Source of the DNA: VFZN01 sp963709325
GTDB lineage: Bacteria > Acidobacteriota > Vicinamibacteria > Vicinamibacterales > UBA2999
Reading direction: 5' to 3'
Assembly: GCA_963709325.1 (NCBI GenBank)
Contig: CAVPVV010000004.1
Coordinates: 248,001 to 312,000 of the forward strand
DNA length: 64,000 bases
This document shows, piece by piece, positions 60,644 to 64,000 of this stretch. The notes under the pieces are model-generated. The model saw only the letters and a list, made by a program, of their open reading frames with translations. It was not told where the DNA came from and did no database searches. The first letter of the stretch is position 1; each line of letters begins with the position of its first letter. Both the position numbers and the translations under genes were made by a program.

Positions 60644-61777
60644 TTAGTGGCGCTCCATGGTCTCGATGAACTGCGTGAACAGATAGTCGGCGTCGTGCGG
60701 CCCGGGCGATGCCTCAGGGTGGTACTGCACGGAGTAAATTGGCTTGTCGACGTGCTCGAGCCCCTCGACCGTCCCGTCGTACAGATTGAGGTGCGTGACC
60801 CGCGCCGTCGCCGGCAGCGAATCGGGATCCACGGCGAAACCGTGGTTCTGCGAGGTGATCTCGATCGCGCCGGTGTCGAGCTGCTTGACCGGATGATTGC
60901 CGCCGCGATGGCCGAACTTGAGCTTATAGGTCTTGCCGCCGAGCGCCAGCCCGAGCAACTGATGCCCGAGGCAGATCCCGAACATCGGAATCTCGGCGTC
61001 GACCAGCGTCTTGATGTTGTCGATGGCGTAGGTCACCGGCGCCGGGTCGCCCGGGCCGTTGCTCAGGAAGACGCCGTCCGGCTTCCAGGCGAGCAGCTCG
61101 GTTGCTGGCGTGCTCGCCGGAAAGACCCGCACCTCGCAACCGTGGGCGGCGAGGCGGCGAAGGATGTTCAGCTTGATGCCGTAGTCGTAGGCGGCGACGC
61201 GGAGCGGCCGTGACGCGCGCTTGAGCGGCGGCACACCGAAAGACGCCTCGGCCACCACGTCCCCGAGCGTGATCGAGAAGTCGTAGGGCTCCGCGCAGGT
61301 CACGACCTTAACCAGGTCGCTGCCCTCCATGTCCGGGATGGCCCGGGCGCGTTCGACCAGGGCCTGCGGATCGTGCGAACCGGTGGCGATGATCCCGCGC
61401 ATGACGCCGCCGCTGCGCAACTTGCGGGTCAGCGCGCGCGTGTCGATGTCACCAATCGCGACGACCCCGTGGGCCGTGAGGTAGTCGCGCAGCGTGCCCT
61501 GCGATCGCCAGTTGCTGGAAATCGGCGACGGGTCGCGCATCACGAAGCCGGCCACCTTGGGCGCCGCCGACTCCTGGTCGGCGGCCGCCACGCCGTAGTT
61601 GCCAATCTGCGGCGCGGTCATCGTCACGATCTGGCCGGCGTATGAGGGATCCGTGAGGACCTCCTGGTAGCCGGTCATGCTCGTGTTGAACACCACCTCA
61701 CCAGTGGTCTCTCCGGGCGCACCAGCCGAGACACCTGTGAACCAGGTTCCATCTTCCAACGCAAGAACTGCAATCAT
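60644..61777 (-). CDS. carA: Carbamoyl-phosphate synthase, small subunit (glutaminase)
   Basis: 377 residues. The N-terminal CPSase_sm domain has FNTSMTGYQEVLTDPSYAGQ; the class I glutamine amidotransferase domain has FGICLGHQLLGLALGG (nucleophile Cys), NHGFAVD and YHPEASPGPHDADYLF (His and Glu of the triad). It supplies ammonia to CarB. Its ATG overlaps the stop of the upstream pseudokinase gene (ATGA), so its translation is coupled to that gene. Typical carAB order and strand. Confidence 0.96.
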   Translation of the reverse strand: MIAVLALEDGTWFTGVSAGAPGETTGEVVFNTSMTGYQEVLTDPSYAGQIVTMTAPQIGNYGVAAADQESAAPKVAGFVMRDPSPISSNWRSQGTLRDYLTAHGVVAIGDIDTRALTRKLRSGGVMRGIIATGSHDPQALVERARAIPDMEGSDLVKVVTCAEPYDFSITLGDVVAEASFGVPPLKRASRPLRVAAYDYGIKLNILRRLAAHGCEVRVFPASTPATELLAWKPDGVFLSNGPGDPAPVTYAIDNIKTLVDAEIPMFGICLGHQLLGLALGGKTYKLKFGHRGGNHPVKQLDTGAIEITSQNHGFAVDPDSLPATARVTHLNLYDGTVEGLEHVDKPIYSVQYHPEASPGPHDADYLFTQFIETMERH

Positions 61778-63810
61778 TCAGGCTCCTGAGTGCTCACCAG
61801 CGACGCGGCGGCGCGGGCCCTGGCACCGGCAACGACTCGCACGGTCGTCGTGATCGGCCGGTACGTCGCGAGCTGCAGCCGGACAGTGTACGTCCCCGGC
61901 TCCAGATCGTCGATAGTCATCGGCGTCGTCCCGACGGCACGGCCATTGAGGAGAATCGAGGCCCCGGTGGGGCGCGACTCGATCACCAGGCTGCCGGTGC
62001 GAGCGGCTGATGAACCCTGCGTGGCGGTGGCGCCGGCCGGCGCCGGACGCGGGGCTGGCGGTGGCGCGGCGCGAGTGAGGCGAACTTCCACCGAACGAGA
62101 CGGACGGCTGCGCGTCAGCGTGATCTGCCGATCCTCCGCGGTGAACCCGTCGCGGACGATCCGGACCCGGCGGGTCCCGAGGTCCACGTTCTGCAGCGTG
62201 AGCGGCGTGACCCCGCGGCGCTGGTCGTCGACGAACACCGTCGCGCCTGCCGGCGTCGAACGAACGAGTAGATTGCCTTTGTCAGCTACGGGTGCCGGCT
62301 TGGGATCCGCCGGCGTGGCTGCTGGCGGCAATGCAGACGACGGCGTCGAGCTGCCCGACGAGGTCGCTCCCGGCGCAGCCGGCGCGGACGATTGTGTCTC
62401 TGGCAGGGGCGGCGGTGTTACCAGCTTCTCCGCCGCTGCGCTGTCCATGTTCTGAATTGTCGTTCCGGCGGCGTTACCACTTCGGCCCCACACGGCGTAT
62501 CCGGCGCCGACGCCGACCAGCGCACCAATCAGCAGGCCGGCAACCAGGCGCAACCTGCCAGATCCCGAAGCCTGGAGCTCGGCCGCTTCGGCCGACGTGT
62601 CCTGAAGCAGACGGCCGGTTCCCAACGGCGCCGGCATTGGAGAAGGCGCCGCCATTGGAGAAGGCGCCGGCATTGGAGAAATCGACGGCGGCTCGATCGG
62701 CGGCGGTGGAGACACCGGAAAGAAACTGTCGTCGCGACTCGAGGGCAGATCCGCAATCACGCCGGCATCTGCCGCCGGCGTCGGCAGCGGCACGTCCTCC
62801 GCCGCCTCCTCTTCATCCTCGACAGGCTCGACAACCGGTTTCGGCGACCGTGAGATCTCCGTGGGCTCATCGAGCCCCGGTGCGTCAAGCGGCAGCCGGC
62901 TGCTCGGCGCATCGCCAATGCCGCGCCCCCGACGGCGGCTGGGACCGTTGCTCTTTGGGAGTTCCGGGAGCAGCACCGCATCGGTGTCGCTCACCTCTAC
63001 CTCTCCCAGGTCGGTGATGAAAGCCTCGTTCGACGGATACCGTTCACCCGGGTCGGCATGCAGCGCCGTCGCAAATACGCGGCCCAGGGCGTCGGCGTCC
63101 AGGCCGGGGAGGGGCGCCATGTCGCGGGCCACGAAAGCCGACGGCACGCGCCGGCCGGTGGTCCACTCGTAGGCGAGCGCGGCCAGCGCAAAACGGTCGC
63201 CGGCGGCGGTGACTGCGGCATCAGCCAGCTCCGGGGCGCGGTACGGACGTCGAACAGGTACACGCTGACCGTGCCGGATCAGAATCGGCCAGGCCCCCAC
63301 GCCAGCAATCAAGGTGCTCGATTCGGAGACGAGCACGTCGCGCGGATGAATCGCTCCGTGCAGCACGCCGCGCGCCGCCGCCGAGTCGAGCGCGTGAGCG
63401 AGTGTCCGAAGTCGCGGCACGAGATCGATCAACGCCGCGGGACCGAACTGCTTGAGCGCAACGTCGAGAGAGTCGCCGGGGGCAAAGGTGGTGACGAGAA
63501 ACGGCGCACTCCCGTGGACACCGGCGTCTATGAGCTCACACAGCCCCTCGGCGGGTGGAGCGAGACCGAGCAGCGCCTCGAGATCTGCAGCCACCGCCGC
63601 AGCGCGATCGGGCGCGAGATCGAGAGTGAAGAGCTTGATTGCGAGAGAAACACCCGATTCGGGGTGGACCGCACGAAAGACCGGTCCGCTCGTGCCGGCG
63701 CCAACCTGGTGCGAGACACGGAAACGGCCGATGGCGGCCGGCGGAACGTCGAATAGCGAGCCTTCCCCGGTCACGTATTGACCAGCGATCTTACCATGCA
63801 CAGTTGACAC
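61774..63810 (-). CDS. Membrane pseudokinase with two PEGA domains
   Basis: 678 residues from GTG 63810 (a later start near 63771 is possible). The kinase-like domain keeps the Gly loop (GAGTSGPVF) and the VAIK-type Lys (K59, LAIKLF) and APE (192-194), but HRD reads HGA (151-153) and DFG reads GVG (170-172), so both catalytic Asp are lost. A Pro/Ser-rich acidic linker with an 18-bp tandem repeat (MPAPSPMAAPSPMPAP) follows, then a membrane helix (LVAGLLIGALVGVGAGYAVW) and two PEGA domains (STPAGATVFVDDQRRGVTPL; SRPTGASILLNGRAVGTTPM). It probably acts as a scaffold or sensor; stop overlaps carA. Confidence 0.85.
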   Translation of the reverse strand: MSTVHGKIAGQYVTGEGSLFDVPPAAIGRFRVSHQVGAGTSGPVFRAVHPESGVSLAIKLFTLDLAPDRAAAVAADLEALLGLAPPAEGLCELIDAGVHGSAPFLVTTFAPGDSLDVALKQFGPAALIDLVPRLRTLAHALDSAAARGVLHGAIHPRDVLVSESSTLIAGVGAWPILIRHGQRVPVRRPYRAPELADAAVTAAGDRFALAALAYEWTTGRRVPSAFVARDMAPLPGLDADALGRVFATALHADPGERYPSNEAFITDLGEVEVSDTDAVLLPELPKSNGPSRRRGRGIGDAPSSRLPLDAPGLDEPTEISRSPKPVVEPVEDEEEAAEDVPLPTPAADAGVIADLPSSRDDSFFPVSPPPPIEPPSISPMPAPSPMAAPSPMPAPLGTGRLLQDTSAEAAELQASGSGRLRLVAGLLIGALVGVGAGYAVWGRSGNAAGTTIQNMDSAAAEKLVTPPPLPETQSSAPAAPGATSSGSSTPSSALPPAATPADPKPAPVADKGNLLVRSTPAGATVFVDDQRRGVTPLTLQNVDLGTRRVRIVRDGFTAEDRQITLTRSRPSRSVEVRLTRAAPPPAPRPAPAGATATQGSSAARTGSLVIESRPTGASILLNGRAVGTTPMTIDDLEPGTYTVRLQLATYRPITTTVRVVAGARARAAASLVSTQEPE

Positions 63811-63841
63811 GCTTGCCGAGGCTCTGCGACAGTGGGCGGCG

Positions 63842-64000
63842 GTGCCTGCCGACGCATCCCCACCCGCAACCAGTCACGCTTTGACCGTCGACATCCGAGC
63901 GTTTCCGTGGATTCGCCGGCTTGCCGCCGACTACGCGTTCGACTTCGAGCGCGTCGCGCGGTTCTATGCCGGGAACCCGGCCAGCCCCGACGCGTGGGCG
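63842..64000 (+). CDS. bshC: Putative bacillithiol ligase BshC, N-terminal part (cut by window end)
   Basis: The frame from GTG 63842 is open to the end of the window and encodes 53 residues. TVDIRAFPWIRRLAADYAFD and FERVARFYAGNPASPDAW match the start of BshC proteins (DIRxFPW, then D-Y and a FYxGNP segment). BshC adds cysteine to glucosaminyl-malate in bacillithiol synthesis. It is divergent from the pseudokinase with 31 bp between starts, so their promoters overlap. The identification rests on the N-terminal motif only. Confidence 0.65.
   Translation, partial: MPADASPPATSHALTVDIRAFPWIRRLAADYAFDFERVARFYAGNPASPDAWA

Overview
The window is high-GC bacterial DNA and most resembles a soil Acidobacteriota genome of the Vicinamibacteria type. 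This is an inference from gene content: several serine/threonine kinases fused to TolB/PD40 beta-propellers, an Oar-like TonB-dependent receptor, a pseudokinase with PEGA domains, a BshC-like start for bacillithiol synthesis, and many attC-like repeats. No rRNA or marker phylogeny is present to confirm it.

Layout. Positions 1-1337 look like core chromosome: the end of an alkyl sulfatase gene, a pterin-4a-carbinolamine dehydratase and a small hypothetical gene. Positions 1338-46788 look like a composite genomic island at a tRNA-Cys gene. The intact tRNA-Cys lies at 46745-46818 (minus strand). A 47-bp copy of its 3' half recurs at 9002-9048, next to a tyrosine recombinase remnant, and a 29-bp copy recurs at 1338-1366, where it cuts off an IS3 transposase. 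The simplest reading is two elements in tandem: element B (about 1338-9048) and element A (about 9049-46741).

Element B carries an IS3 remnant, a TonB-dependent receptor flanked by two related secreted polysaccharide deacetylases, and the integrase remnant. Element A is a mosaic: threonine synthase with an amino-acid permease, four complete or partial Ser/Thr kinase genes, small lipoproteins, attC-like sites with cassette-like ORFs and no integron integrase, an IS5 transposase, three remnants of an ATP-dependent DNA ligase, clusters of tiny basic or membrane proteins, a methanethiol S-methyltransferase (MddA) divergent from an alpha/beta-hydrolase-LuxR fusion, and many frameshifted genes.

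Positions 46789-64000 return to dense core chromosome: tRNA-Gly, a MarR operon with a perfect palindromic candidate operator, yraN, a class III aminotransferase, cysS, ribF, a PhnP-like hydrolase, mazG, comEC, carB, carA, a pseudokinase whose stop overlaps the carA start, and a divergent bshC. A GxxExxY gene flanked by inverted CACGAAGG-rich arms sits between mazG and comEC, and a gene-less copy of the same arms sits between cysS and the aminotransferase gene.

Caution: single-base frameshifts occur in the island and also in otherwise well-conserved core genes (the aminotransferase, the comEC N-terminus). Some 'pseudogenes' may therefore be assembly or read errors.
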